Shown piece after piece: positions 35,501 through 44,562 of a stretch of DNA of 64,000 nt. How positions within the stretch are numbered: position 1 is the first letter of the stretch; every line of letters begins with the position of its first letter. Location: the NCBI RefSeq assembly GCF_900172225.1, contig NZ_FWFO01000007.1:38908-102907 (forward strand). The letters are read 5' to 3'. Under the pieces are notes generated by a model. The model had not been told where the DNA came from, made no database searches, and saw only the letters and a list, made by a program, of their open reading frames with translations. This DNA is from Falsiruegeria litorea R37. Its GTDB lineage: Bacteria; Pseudomonadota; Alphaproteobacteria; Rhodobacterales; Rhodobacteraceae. The position numbers were made by a program, and so were the translations under genes.

Positions 35501-36318
35501 TACAGATTCCCCGCTTTAAGGTTGTCCAGGAACGGTTTGTACCCGGTTTCGCCCATCCAGAAGTTCACAAGATTGTGGACACCCACCGTGGTCAGCGTCG
35601 CACCCGACAGAGCGTCGATGTGATATTCAGCACCGGCGGCTGGGGCCGCCTTGGTGACGCTTATCTGCAGATCGCCGTTGTCATCGGCCAGCTTCTTGCC
35701 GTTCCACAGGGCTTTCCAGCGTGGGTTGTCCACCTCGGCGCCCAGACCCGGCGTTTCGCCGTGTTCATAGAACTGCAGGCCAAAGATGTCGTTGCCGTTC
35801 TCTTCCAGTGCGATAAAGCCATAGAGCGTCGACCACAGGCCATAGCCGTGGATCGGCAGGATCACCTTGTCGATATCGCCCGCATCATCGCGCAGCAGAT
35901 AAACGGTCGCGTATTTACCCTGACGCGCAATACCGGCCGGATCCTCGGTCAGCGCAACCGACAGCTCTGGATCACTCGCGGCGGCGCGGTCATCGAATGT
36001 GGCAGCGTCAAACTCATCCGAGAAGGTGCCTGTCGCCAGGTCGAGCACTTGCGGCTCAAACGCGGCAAATGCCTCGACCACGTTTTCGCTTGGGTCATAG
36101 ATGCCTGCGACCTGCAGAATGTTGATCTGCTTGTCCTTCAGCGCGTTGACCTCTTGCAGCGGACGCAGCGCCACGGCGGCAGCCGACACGATCATCGACG
36201 CCACAAGGCAAAGCGTTACGGCAACAAAGACCGTCTTTGGTACGGAATCCGGCGGCAGAGCCAGAAAGCGGCCAATGGGTCCCTTAGCGGGGGTTTGGTT
36301 CTGGTTTTCCTCAGGCAT
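35500..36318 (-). CDS. nqrC: Na+-NQR subunit C
   Basis: 272-aa subunit with one N-terminal membrane helix (about 28-50) and a periplasmic FMN domain. The covalent flavin attachment motif is DALSGAT with Thr241, matching the ApbE target consensus. The ATG at 36318 (MPEENQN) is chosen over an upstream start that would lie deeper in nqrB; it overlaps the nqrB end by 8 bases. ApbE encoded divergently should attach the FMN. Confidence 0.95.
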   Translation of the reverse strand: MPEENQNQTPAKGPIGRFLALPPDSVPKTVFVAVTLCLVASMIVSAAAVALRPLQEVNALKDKQINILQVAGIYDPSENVVEAFAAFEPQVLDLATGTFSDEFDAATFDDRAAASDPELSVALTEDPAGIARQGKYATVYLLRDDAGDIDKVILPIHGYGLWSTLYGFIALEENGNDIFGLQFYEHGETPGLGAEVDNPRWKALWNGKKLADDNGDLQISVTKAAPAAGAEYHIDALSGATLTTVGVHNLVNFWMGETGYKPFLDNLKAGNL

Positions 36319-37510
36319 TTCGCTTTGCCCTACGTTTGATGTTGGCCTGCACGACAAAGTGGTCGATCAGCGGTGCAAAAACATTTCCGAACAGGATGGC
36401 AAGCATCATGCCCTCGGGGAAGGCCGGATTGATCACACGGATCATCACAACCATGAAACCGATCAGCGCGCCATAGATGTAGCGGCCCATGTTGGTGTGT
36501 GCGCCCGATACGGGCTCGGTCACCATGAAGACCAGACCAAAGGCGTAGCCACCCAGCACCAGGTGCCAGTACCAAGGCATCGCAAACATCGGGTTGGTGT
36601 CGGAACCGATCCAGTTCAGCAGCAGCGAGAAGCCGATCATTCCGGCCATACAGCCCACCACCATTCGGTAGTTCGCGATCTTGGTAAACAACAAGAAGGC
36701 AAGGCCAATCAAACACGCCAGTGTCGAGGTTTCCCCCATCGAACCCGGAATGAAGCCATAGAAGCTGTCCCACCAGCTCATGCCGCGTGCGGCCAGTTCC
36801 TGGAACCCGTCCGAAGCCGATACGGCCAGCGCGGTCGCGCCGGTGAAGCCGTCAACCGGCACCCAAACACTGTCACCTGACAGCTGCGCGGGATAGGCAA
36901 AGTACAGGAACGCGCGTCCGGTGAGGGCCGGGTTGAGGAAGTTCTTGCCGGTGCCGCCAAAGACTTCCTTCCCGATCACCACACCAAAGATGATACCCAG
37001 GGCCACCTGCCAAAGCGGCGTGGTTGCCGGAACGATCAGGGCATAAAGCATGGACGAGACCAGAAAGCCCTCGTTCACTTCGTGCCCGCGCACAGTGGCA
37101 AAGACCACTTCAAAGATACCACCCGCAACCAGCGTCACGATATAGATCGGCAGGAAATAGAGCAGCCCGTGCATCATGTTGGCAAAGGGGTTTGCCGGGT
37201 TGAACCCGATGCCCAGTGTCTCGATGATCCAAACCCGCCAGCCCGATGCGCCAAACTCGGCAATTGCCAGGTTGGTCTGATAGCCAGTGTTGTAGAGCGC
37301 CATCAGGATACAAGGGATGGTCGCGATCACGACATAGGTCATGATCCGCTTCATATCCACATAAGACCTCGCATGAGGCGCTGCGGTCGTTACGGTTTTC
37401 GGAGTGTAGATGAAACTCTCCACCATCTCGTAGATGGGGAAATACTTCTCATACTTGCCGCCCTTTACAAAGTGCGGCTCAATCCGATCGAAAAAGCTAC
37501 GCAAGCCCAC
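36311..37510 (-). CDS. nqrB: Na+-NQR subunit B
   Basis: 399-aa polytopic subunit carrying covalent FMN on Thr226 in VDGFTGATALAV, plus riboflavin in known complexes; it provides the Na+ path and quinone site. The N terminus GLRSFFDRIEPHFVKGGKYE is characteristic. About ten helices. Starts 3 bases after the nqrA stop. Confidence 0.96.
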   Translation of the reverse strand: MGLRSFFDRIEPHFVKGGKYEKYFPIYEMVESFIYTPKTVTTAAPHARSYVDMKRIMTYVVIATIPCILMALYNTGYQTNLAIAEFGASGWRVWIIETLGIGFNPANPFANMMHGLLYFLPIYIVTLVAGGIFEVVFATVRGHEVNEGFLVSSMLYALIVPATTPLWQVALGIIFGVVIGKEVFGGTGKNFLNPALTGRAFLYFAYPAQLSGDSVWVPVDGFTGATALAVSASDGFQELAARGMSWWDSFYGFIPGSMGETSTLACLIGLAFLLFTKIANYRMVVGCMAGMIGFSLLLNWIGSDTNPMFAMPWYWHLVLGGYAFGLVFMVTEPVSGAHTNMGRYIYGALIGFMVVMIRVINPAFPEGMMLAILFGNVFAPLIDHFVVQANIKRRAKRNA

Positions 37511-37513
37511 GGT

Positions 37514-38854
37514 TCACCCCTCTTTCTCGATCTTCGTCAGGCAGTCGCGCAGCGCCATGCCGTATTCGTATTTGGCCGGGCAGGCAAAGCCCACAAGACC
37601 CAGATCTTCTTCGTCCAGTTCCATCGCGCCAAGCAGCTGTGCCTGATCGGTATCCATGACCAGCAAGGCCCGCAGCAGTTGCGTCGGCAGGTAATCCTGC
37701 GGCATCAGTTCTTCGAACGTACCCAGTGGCACCATCGCACGGCGACCGCCGTTCAGGTTGGTGGTCAGCGGGAACTTGGCGCGCGACAAGGCCGAACCCA
37801 GAACCGGCTGAATTGCATATTTGGCAAACATCGGCCGGATCCAACCCATGGGGATCTGCTTGTGATCCTCTTCCATCAGGGTGATCTGGCGTGCGTAACG
37901 GCCCAGATACCCGTCTGCGCCCTCCCCTGCCCGACCACTGAGCACCGAGCCCGAGATCATGCGCACCGGCAGATCCTGCGGCAGATCGCCTTGAGCAACA
38001 TCCGCCATTGAGGCACCAGCCACCGTTCGCACCAGGCGCGGGTTGGAACAAACCGGTCCGGCCAGAGCGATGACGCAAGAGGCATCATACGTGCCGGTCA
38101 TCAACAGGCGACCAATGACAATCACGTCCTGATAGCCAACGGTCCAGACAACCTTGTCACCCACCGGGGGTTCAACGAAATGCATGTGCGTTCCGGCCAG
38201 GCCAGCGGGGTGCGGGCCTGCAAAGGCCACCGCTTCGACCCCTTGTGCTTCACCACCCGGCAAAGAGGCGCCATCGGATTGGCAAAGGTACGTCTTGCCC
38301 TCGGACAGTTTGGCAATCGCGGCCAGACCGGTTGCAAAGGCTTCCGCCTCGGCATTGATGATCTGCGCGGGGTCGGCCGAAAGCGGCTCGGTATCCAGCG
38401 CGGTTACATAGATCGCAGAGGGCCGTGTCTCGGGCGCGGGCACCTTGGAATAGGGCCGTGTGCGGAACGCGGTCCACAGACCGGCAGCCGACAGACGCTC
38501 GACCAACCCCTCGGTCGTCGACAGATCGCCCACGTTCGAGAAATCGACCGCGTCGGCCCCATCGCCCACTTCGATTTCGATGCTGACCAGCTTACGCCGC
38601 GCACCCCGGTTGATCGCCTTGACCCGACCGGCCACGGGAGACACCACCTGAACGCTCGGCATGTCCTTGCTGATAAGAACCGGAGTGCCGGGTCCTACCA
38701 AGTCACCCTCTGCCACTGCGATCCGAGGTTTCCATCCAATGTAGTCGTCGCCAAGAACACCGACTGTCCGAACCTGGGGTCCGTCTTCGATGTTTTGACT
38801 TGGGGCACCCGTGATCGGGATGTTTAAGCCCTTGCGTAGCGAGAAGCGCTGCAC
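37514..38854 (-). CDS. nqrA: Na+-NQR subunit A
   Basis: 446-aa cytoplasmic subunit, first in the operon. LRKGLNIPITGAPSQ and VGVLGDDYIGWKPRIAVAEG at the N terminus are diagnostic, and a C-terminal CPAKYEYGMALRDCL region is seen. It starts at GTG (38854) behind AGAGGTAAG. The 197 bases upstream separate it from apbE on the other strand and must carry promoters for both directions. Confidence 0.95.
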   Translation of the reverse strand: MQRFSLRKGLNIPITGAPSQNIEDGPQVRTVGVLGDDYIGWKPRIAVAEGDLVGPGTPVLISKDMPSVQVVSPVAGRVKAINRGARRKLVSIEIEVGDGADAVDFSNVGDLSTTEGLVERLSAAGLWTAFRTRPYSKVPAPETRPSAIYVTALDTEPLSADPAQIINAEAEAFATGLAAIAKLSEGKTYLCQSDGASLPGGEAQGVEAVAFAGPHPAGLAGTHMHFVEPPVGDKVVWTVGYQDVIVIGRLLMTGTYDASCVIALAGPVCSNPRLVRTVAGASMADVAQGDLPQDLPVRMISGSVLSGRAGEGADGYLGRYARQITLMEEDHKQIPMGWIRPMFAKYAIQPVLGSALSRAKFPLTTNLNGGRRAMVPLGTFEELMPQDYLPTQLLRALLVMDTDQAQLLGAMELDEEDLGLVGFACPAKYEYGMALRDCLTKIEKEG

Positions 38855-39051
38855 GGTACTTACCTCTTTGTCAAAGTTTGGCTAGCTTATGCATTGAGTC
38901 AGCGACGGACGAAAGTGTTCATTTGCATCTTTTGGTGTACTTTTTCGGTTGAAGTATCGGCCAATGTCGCACAAAAGCCCGGAGTTGAAACGAACTTCGA
39001 TGTGTCGGATATACAGTGTCGACCCGTCGATTCCCAAAAGAGGTGTCTCTC

Positions 39052-40083
39052 GTGCCCGATTTGACCAAGTTTTCGCGCCGTACGTTCATTCTGTCATCGC
39101 TGGCCCTGGCTGCCGCATGCAAGCCTGGCACTGCCGCGCTGGAAATCACCGGCAAGACAATGGGCACCACCTATAATGTCGTCGCTCTGGACGCCTCTGG
39201 TCAGGTCAAAGACGCCGACCTGCGCGCAGCCATCGACGGTGCGCTGGCCGAAGTGAACCAGCAGATGTCTAACTGGGACCCGCGCTCGGAAATCTCGCGT
39301 TTCAACGCGCAAACCGGCACCGACACAGTCGCCGTGTCCGACAATCTCGCAAACGTGATGCAGGCCGCCGAGGCCGTGAACATCGCCAGCGAAGGCCGTT
39401 TCGACACCACCATGGGCCCGCTGATCGAGCTTTGGGGCTTTGGCGCCAACGGGTCCGCACCGGTTCCGGGCGACGCAGACATTCGCGCCGCGCAGGCACG
39501 TTCGGGTCACGGCAACACGCTGAAAGTTGGCGGTTCGACCCTGCAGAAAACCCAAGGCGACGCACAGGTTTACCTGGCCGCGATCGGCAAAGGTTATGGC
39601 GCTGACCACGTGGGTCGTGCCATCGAAGCCCTTGGTATCAAAGACTATATGGTCGAAATCGGCGGCGACCTCTATGCCTCGGGCAAGAACGCAAGCGGCC
39701 TGCCCTGGCAGATCGGCATCGAAAAGCCTGCGGCCCTGTCGGGCGGCGTGATGGAGGTTGTTGGCATCTCGGGTCTGGGCATGGCCTCTTCGGGTGACTA
39801 CCGCAACTATTTCGAGAAAGACGGTCAGCGTTATTCGCACATCATCGACCCCGCAACGGGTCGCCCGATCACGCACAAGACCGCCTCGGCGACCGTGCTG
39901 GCCGACAACTCGATGCTTGCGGACGCATGGGCCACAGCTATGTTGATCCTGGGTCGTGAACGCGGCCTGGAAATTGCCGAAGCTCAGAACCTGGCCGTCC
40001 TGTTCATCGAACGCGACGCCGATGCGTCCGAGCTGCGGTTCAACACCAAGGCAAGCTCGCGGTTCCAGGCACTGACTGCGTAA
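39052..40083 (+). CDS. apbE: FAD:protein FMN transferase ApbE
   Basis: 343-aa periplasmic flavin transferase that attaches FMN to Thr in NqrB and NqrC. The N terminus carries a twin-arginine-like SRRTFIL and a lipobox ending in Cys (ALAAAC), so it is probably an exported lipoprotein. Core motifs: GKTMGTTYNV, AIGKGYGADHVGRAIEALG, GGDLYASGKN, HIIDPATGRPI and the metal region NSMLADAWATAM. The GTG at 39052 is preferred because GAGGTG precedes it; an upstream GTG at 39016 lacks such a site. Divergent from nqrA and followed by nqrM. Confidence 0.93.
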   Translation: MPDLTKFSRRTFILSSLALAAACKPGTAALEITGKTMGTTYNVVALDASGQVKDADLRAAIDGALAEVNQQMSNWDPRSEISRFNAQTGTDTVAVSDNLANVMQAAEAVNIASEGRFDTTMGPLIELWGFGANGSAPVPGDADIRAAQARSGHGNTLKVGGSTLQKTQGDAQVYLAAIGKGYGADHVGRAIEALGIKDYMVEIGGDLYASGKNASGLPWQIGIEKPAALSGGVMEVVGISGLGMASSGDYRNYFEKDGQRYSHIIDPATGRPITHKTASATVLADNSMLADAWATAMLILGRERGLEIAEAQNLAVLFIERDADASELRFNTKASSRFQALTA

Positions 40084-40109
40084 CTGCCGAAGACAAAGGA
40101 ACGTAGCAC

Positions 40110-40355
40110 ATGGCCACGTTTGCCCTGACCTTTGGTATTTTGATGGTGATCATGCTGGGGATGGCCCTTGGCGTGATCCTGATGGGGCGGTCGATCAAAG
40201 GCAGTTGCGGTGGGTTGAATGCCATTGGCGATTCCGACCAGTGCCTTGTCTGTTCGAAAGAAATCGACCCCAACAGCCCGCTGCGTGAACGTCTGGAGTG
40301 CCCACGCGCAAAAAAGATGCTGGAGCGCGCGCAGATGGACAGCAAAGCGGTTTAA
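40110..40355 (+). CDS. nqrM: Na+-NQR maturation factor NqrM
   Basis: 81-aa protein with one N-terminal membrane helix (about 5-25) and the four-Cys pattern of NqrM: Cys33 (GSCGG), Cys45 and Cys48 (CLVC), Cys64 (LECPRAKK). NqrM is needed to deliver iron to the NqrD/NqrE centre. Starts 26 bases after apbE with AAAGGA upstream, so the two maturation genes are probably cotranscribed. Confidence 0.93.
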   Translation: MATFALTFGILMVIMLGMALGVILMGRSIKGSCGGLNAIGDSDQCLVCSKEIDPNSPLRERLECPRAKKMLERAQMDSKAV

Positions 40356-40367
40356 GCCGCCTGCTCG

Positions 40368-40562
40368 TCAAACCGTCAGCGGCTTGAACCCCAAAAGCAG
40401 CAACCCGCCTGCGGCCATCAGGCCATAGACCCACAGCTGCCATTTTGGCCCCTCATTCTTCCACACCCGCCGGTATTGGTATCCTGACAGACATGCCAGG
40501 ACAAAAATCACCGTTGCGATCGCTGGAGTTAGGGTGAAATCGGTCACGTTTTTTTCCCGCAT
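40368..40562 (-). CDS. Small two-helix membrane protein, unknown
   Basis: 64 aa with two hydrophobic helices (about 12-26 and 44-58) joined by YQYRRVWKNEGPKWQLW. The function is not recognised. It lies 12 bases beyond nqrM on the opposite strand and faces the CBS-domain gene, with a 13-base dyad (CAAGAA-T-TTCTTG, 40563-40575) at its start. The ATG at 40562 is used; a GTG at 40547 is an alternative. Ribosome binding site is weak for both. Confidence 0.6.
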   Translation of the reverse strand: MREKNVTDFTLTPAIATVIFVLACLSGYQYRRVWKNEGPKWQLWVYGLMAAGGLLLLGFKPLTV

Positions 40563-40629
40563 CAAGAATTTCTTGGGTTATGCTGATTCATGAGGAGAAC
40601 AGCAACACCCGAGGGAGGACAGCTATTCC

Positions 40630-41151
40630 ATGCCAACATCGTACCAGGCCCCCATGCGCAAAGATCAGGCCAAATCCCGCTCTCACAGCCAGGATCAAAG
40701 CACCAACCTGCAGCCCGAATCGGCCACTGTCGGCACGGTTCTAGGCCAGAAAGGTGGCGAAGTGTTCACCATCGCGCCGGGGGAAACGCTGGGACATGCG
40801 GTGGAAATCCTGCGCGATCGGCGGATTGGCGCCTTGATGGTGGCCGACGAATCGGGTGCGTTGTGTGGCATCCTGTCCGAGCGCGACATCGTGCGAAAGC
40901 TGGCCGACACCCCGGGTCAGACCCTGCCAAAGCTGGTGTCCGAAGTAATGACCAGCACCGTCGAGACCTGCGCCCCGGGCGACGCGCTGGTTTCCGTCCT
41001 AAAGCGCATGACCGAAGGACGCTTTCGCCACATGCCGGTTGTTGATTCTGACAAGCTCGCAGGCATGATCACCATCGGCGACGTGGTGAACTTCCGCTTG
41101 AAAGAGCTGGAATATGAAGCGCTCCAGATGAAACAGCTGATTGTCGGCTGA
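40630..41151 (+). CDS. CBS-domain protein
   Basis: 173 aa containing a tandem CBS pair: first from about 45 to 100 (TLGHAVEILRDRRIGALMVA, GILSERDIVRKLA) and second from about 112 to 165 (VSVLKRMTEGRFRHMPVVDS, GMITIGDVVNFRLKEL). CBS pairs bind adenosyl nucleotides and tune other proteins or report energy state. About 35 N-terminal residues are polar and unstructured; a second in-frame ATG at residue 9 is possible. No partner domain and no operon mate, so the target is unknown. Confidence 0.88.
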   Translation: MPTSYQAPMRKDQAKSRSHSQDQSTNLQPESATVGTVLGQKGGEVFTIAPGETLGHAVEILRDRRIGALMVADESGALCGILSERDIVRKLADTPGQTLPKLVSEVMTSTVETCAPGDALVSVLKRMTEGRFRHMPVVDSDKLAGMITIGDVVNFRLKELEYEALQMKQLIVG

Positions 41152-41160
41152 CGTTCTGAT

Positions 41161-41214
41161 CGGGGTCTATCTGACCCCGGTCCGCTATAGCCACCATTGA
41201 TCTATGGTGGCTAT
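41161..41214. terminator. Two adjacent hairpins between convergent CBS and zincin genes
   Basis: CGGGGTC (41161-41167) pairs with GACCCCG (41173-41179), a probable terminator for the CBS gene. Next to it, ATAGCCACCAT (41187-41197) pairs perfectly with ATGGTGGCTAT (41204-41214) around a six-base loop. This second stem lies inside the last codons of the zincin gene. Neither has a strong U-tract. Confidence 0.5.
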
Positions 41215-41580
41215 ATCTTCATCGCTCCACCCAAAGTGGTGGGCGAACTCGTGAACCACAACATGCGCGATCAAGTCGTCCAACTCGACATCGTCCCGTA
41301 TGCGCCACTCCTCTAGAATCGGTTCGCGAAACAGCCAAACGACATCCGGCTGTGGGGCCATGTCAAAGACTGACTTCTGGGTCATGGGAATACCCTCGTA
41401 CAGCCCGGTGAGTTCAACCGGATAGAGCAGATCCATCTCTTTGACCATTTGCGCGGTTGGCCACTCGGCAACACGCAAGGCGACATCCCTAGCACCGGCA
41501 CGAAATGCGGGCGGAAAGCCGACGACTGTTTCCATCGCAACGCGCTCAAAATGTGCCAAGTCCGGGGGCTTGTGGATCAT
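41185..41580 (-). CDS. Metallopeptidase family protein (minimal zincin, Zincin_1-like)
   Basis: 131-aa small zincin with HEFAHHFGWSDEDI near the C terminus, i.e. HExxH with a following acidic residue that supplies metal ligands. FPPAFRAGARDVALRV and LTGLYEGIPMTQKSVF fit the compact family that lacks other domains. Physiological role unknown. Divergent from the alpha/beta hydrolase at 41713. Confidence 0.85.
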   Translation of the reverse strand: MIHKPPDLAHFERVAMETVVGFPPAFRAGARDVALRVAEWPTAQMVKEMDLLYPVELTGLYEGIPMTQKSVFDMAPQPDVVWLFREPILEEWRIRDDVELDDLIAHVVVHEFAHHFGWSDEDIATIDQWWL

Positions 41581-41712
41581 ATGCGTGTTCTCATCGATCT
41601 GTTCGGCATTCAGATTTATCTCAGCAACCTCAAAGGATTAACCCAACCATCGCTTGTCTTTCCTGGTGTCACCTGCTGTAACTTGTCAATCAAACACGAG
41701 CACTGGTTCAAT

Positions 41713-42483
41713 ATGCCCACAATCAATTTCCACGGCGAGGACATCGAATATCAGGACCATGGGCAAGGCCCTGTTTTCGTCCTGATCCCCGGACTTGGGG
41801 GGCGACTGGCATTTTGGCAAGGTGTTGTGCCCGCGCTGTCGCAAAGTTTCCGCGTCATAGCCTTGGACCATCCAATGACCGTGATCGGCCCGGACGCAAT
41901 CCAGGATATGGCTGATCTGGTTCTGGTCCTGCTTGATCATCTGGGCATCGCACAATGCAGCGTTGTCGGTCAATCTATGGGGGGCCCGGTCGCGCAACGG
42001 ATCGCACTTGGCCATCCCCACCGAGTCAAGCGGATTGTGTTCAGCTCAACCTGGGCCGGACCGGACGACTATTTCCGCCGATCCTTTGGCCTGCGCGCGG
42101 AAATCTTGGAGAACCAGGGGGTTGAGGGCTATGCCAAGGCGCAGATTCTGTCGACATTTTCACCGGAAGACATCGCCAACAACCCCGAGCGGGCGGCCAC
42201 ATGGGAAAAACGGACGATAGAAACTTCTGATCCGACGGTTCTGGCCCACAGGATGCGGGCCATTCTGGCGCATGACGCAACCGACCGCATCCAAGAGATC
42301 ACTCATCCCTGCCTTGTAATCGCCGTCAATGGCGATCAGGTCGTTCCCCCACATATGTCCCGCAATCTCGCCCGAAACCTGCCGAATGCCCAGTTGAAAG
42401 AGCTAACCGGCGGCGGCCACTTCAAGGCGATGCTCGACCCAGATGGGTACGTCGCTGCCCTGAAACCTTTTCTGAACATTTGA
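41713..42483 (+). CDS. Alpha/beta hydrolase
   Basis: 256-aa hydrolase: oxyanion region FVLIPGLGGRLAFWQ, nucleophile GQSMGG (Ser about 95), acid NGDQVVPP and His in GGGHFKAML. The ATG at 41713 gives a standard N terminus (MPTINFHGEDIEYQDHG); the longer open frame upstream overlaps the divergent zincin gene and is not family-like. A cupin gene follows after 15 bases and is probably cotranscribed. Substrate unknown. Confidence 0.85.
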   Translation: MPTINFHGEDIEYQDHGQGPVFVLIPGLGGRLAFWQGVVPALSQSFRVIALDHPMTVIGPDAIQDMADLVLVLLDHLGIAQCSVVGQSMGGPVAQRIALGHPHRVKRIVFSSTWAGPDDYFRRSFGLRAEILENQGVEGYAKAQILSTFSPEDIANNPERAATWEKRTIETSDPTVLAHRMRAILAHDATDRIQEITHPCLVIAVNGDQVVPPHMSRNLARNLPNAQLKELTGGGHFKAMLDPDGYVAALKPFLNI

Positions 42484-42498
42484 AACCGGAGCTTTGCG

Positions 42499-42885
42499 AT
42501 GACGCATCTGACCCATGACACCCAGCCGACCGAAACCTGGCGTCCCGGCGTTGAAACCCGCATGCGCGTCTCGGCACTGACCGGCTCGCACACTTTGTGC
42601 ATTTTCGAGCAGTACTGTGAACCCGGGCTTGGTGCGCCGCTGCACCAACATGCCGTCGAAGAAGTCCTCGAGGTCATCTCCGGCACGGCAGAGATCTGGC
42701 TGAATGATGAGGTCATCCAGGCCAGCGCCAACATGTCGGTTCTGATCCCGGCGGGCAACATGCATGGGTTCCGTAATACAGGCGAGGAAACGCTGCACGT
42801 TCGCGCCACCTTGGCCAGCCCGGTGTTCGAAGCATCATACGCCGACGACCGCGAACAATCGCGCCGCTGGTCGCCCGCGGGCTAA
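42499..42885 (+). CDS. Cupin-domain protein
   Basis: 128 aa with a single cupin barrel. The first metal-binding motif is PLHQHAVEEVLEVISGTAEI and the second region NMSVLIPAGNMHGFRNTGEE, so His and Glu ligands are present. It may bind a metal and act as a small dioxygenase, isomerase or sensor; the sequence does not say which. Forms a probable two-gene unit with the hydrolase upstream. Its end overlaps the sulfatase stop on the other strand by 4 bases. Confidence 0.82.
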   Translation: MTHLTHDTQPTETWRPGVETRMRVSALTGSHTLCIFEQYCEPGLGAPLHQHAVEEVLEVISGTAEIWLNDEVIQASANMSVLIPAGNMHGFRNTGEETLHVRATLASPVFEASYADDREQSRRWSPAG

Positions 42886-44411
42886 CGGCGTCCCGACTTT
42901 GGCCCCTCGGGCGTAATCATCGTCATCGACAGCGTGTGATCGGCGTTGCGCATCCGGTGACGCAACATGGTGCGGGTCAGGCGGGCCCGATCCCCCTGAT
43001 AGTCCGGATGTTGTGCCAGATTCTCGAACTCGCCGTTGCGCTGATGATCAAACAGCACCGGCGGCAGATCCGCGGCAAACTCGACCAGTGTGAACCGCGC
43101 GTCCCGCAAGACCGCAAGGCTTGCGTCACTGGGGCCAACACCAAGCGCCTTTTCCCAATGGGTCGGCGCGATGGGATCGGCGACATCAAGCTCGGAAAAG
43201 GTGTAAGTCCGCCAACTTGCGGGCTCATTGCCCGCTAAAAGCGGCAACAATGAGCGCCCATCCATCGCATTTGGCACCTCTTGCCCCACCCATTCCAGGA
43301 TTGTGGGCGTGATGTCGATGGATTCCGTTGGGCGCTCAACTTTCGTCCCGGCCCGCGCCGTATTTTCCGGCTGCCGGATGATTAGCGGCACGTGGTAAGA
43401 TGCGTCATAAAAGCTCGACTTGCCCCAACAATGCCGATCCCCCAACATCTCGCCATGATCTGCGGTCACGATCAGCAAGGTGTCGTCGTATTGACCGCTG
43501 TCCTTGAGAAACGAGATGATACGCCCAATATGCGCGTCCACCTCACTCGCCAAACCCAGATAGATCGCGCGCAGCGTCTGGATGGTCTCATCCGTGGCCT
43601 CAAGATCCGGGAAGCCCTGCACAAAAGTGGCGGGCGAAGCATTGGCCATGGAAGGAGAGCAGAACGGATGCACTCCGGCTTCGTCATCTTGGGTCGCCAG
43701 CCGGGACGGCATCGGCAAAGACGTCGGATCATACATCCGATTGTACGGCGCAGGTGCTACCAGAGGCGGATGCGGGCGGATGTACGTAAGATGCGCGAAC
43801 CAGCTGTGATCATCATATCCCGGCATCGTCGCCAGAAAGCGGTCAGTCAGAAAGGCCGTATCGCTGTCCTCGGCTCGATACAGCGCGGGGTCATCAATCT
43901 TTGGCACCTCACCTGCTGGAGAGACGGGTTCATACACGTCCTCGTACTGATCAAAGTGGTACCCTTTGGATTTCAGGTGCGACCGCCAAGGATAGGACAT
44001 CTCGAGGCGCATCTCGACCATCTCTTGGAACCCGGCCATCTGGTGTTCATACGTCCTCACCGCAGGGTCTTTTGGATGAAAGGCACGCGGGTCTTGCGAG
44101 GTGTCGGTGTAGCCAAAGAGCATGGGCGTATAGCCCGCCTTGCGCATCTCGGACGCGATTGTGGGCGTGTCATGACGCAATGGCGTTCCGTTGCGGACCG
44201 ACCGATGGTTCATCGCATATTGCCCGGTCAAAAGGGACGCGCGCGACGGCCCACAGGGGTTCACGACCGAGTAATGGCGTTGAAAGGTGACCGCCTCGTC
44301 CATCAAGCCACGTAAGTTCGGCAAATCGACATGCTGCGCCAACGGGCCAAAGACACAATCTGCGCGCAGCTGGTCAATGACGATGAACAGAACATTCTTG
44401 CGGTTTTCCAT
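42882..44411 (-). CDS. Sulfatase-superfamily hydrolase, phosphonate-monoesterase-like
   Basis: 509-aa alkaline-phosphatase-fold hydrolase. Cys53 in NPCGPSRASLLTGQY is the CxPxR site for conversion to formylglycine; metal ligands are in IVIDQLRAD (Asp13) and TADHGEMLGD. MNHRSVRNGTPL, LFGYTDTSQDPR, YIRPHPPLVAPAPYNRMY and ILEWVGQEVPNAMDGRSLL follow rhizobial phosphonate monoester hydrolases more closely than choline sulfatases. Substrates could be phosphonate or phosphate diesters or sulfate esters. No signal peptide, so cytoplasmic. It is divergent from a DeoR regulator-phosphatase-Na/Pi operon. Confidence 0.87.
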   Translation of the reverse strand: MENRKNVLFIVIDQLRADCVFGPLAQHVDLPNLRGLMDEAVTFQRHYSVVNPCGPSRASLLTGQYAMNHRSVRNGTPLRHDTPTIASEMRKAGYTPMLFGYTDTSQDPRAFHPKDPAVRTYEHQMAGFQEMVEMRLEMSYPWRSHLKSKGYHFDQYEDVYEPVSPAGEVPKIDDPALYRAEDSDTAFLTDRFLATMPGYDDHSWFAHLTYIRPHPPLVAPAPYNRMYDPTSLPMPSRLATQDDEAGVHPFCSPSMANASPATFVQGFPDLEATDETIQTLRAIYLGLASEVDAHIGRIISFLKDSGQYDDTLLIVTADHGEMLGDRHCWGKSSFYDASYHVPLIIRQPENTARAGTKVERPTESIDITPTILEWVGQEVPNAMDGRSLLPLLAGNEPASWRTYTFSELDVADPIAPTHWEKALGVGPSDASLAVLRDARFTLVEFAADLPPVLFDHQRNGEFENLAQHPDYQGDRARLTRTMLRHRMRNADHTLSMTMITPEGPKSGRR

Positions 44412-44532
44412 CACGATCTCTCACCCTTCAAGAGTTGCCCCACATAAACGCCATTTCCCGCACATGAAAAGAGGGTGAATTCATGAAAGTCCATTGCGAA
44501 CTGTTGTTGTTTGACCATTATTTTTCAGATAC

Positions 44533-44557
44533 TGTGGGTTTTTGTGGATTACTGTGG
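44533..44557. promoter_or_regulatory. Three TGTGG repeats at exact 10-base spacing, candidate DeoR operator
   Basis: TGTGG occurs at 44533, 44543 and 44553, one helical turn apart, in the shared promoter of the phosphonatase-like gene and deoR1. The middle copy is in GGGTTTTTGTGGATT. A closely similar GGATTTTTGTGGCTT lies upstream of the paralogous deoR2 (minus strand, around 55700-55711). Confidence 0.5.
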
Positions 44558-44562
44558 ATGCC

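Noticed and set aside
41449..41712. N-terminal 88-codon extension of the hydrolase at 41713
   Set aside because: Overlaps the divergent zincin gene and lacks alpha/beta-hydrolase sequence; the fold begins at MPTINFHG.
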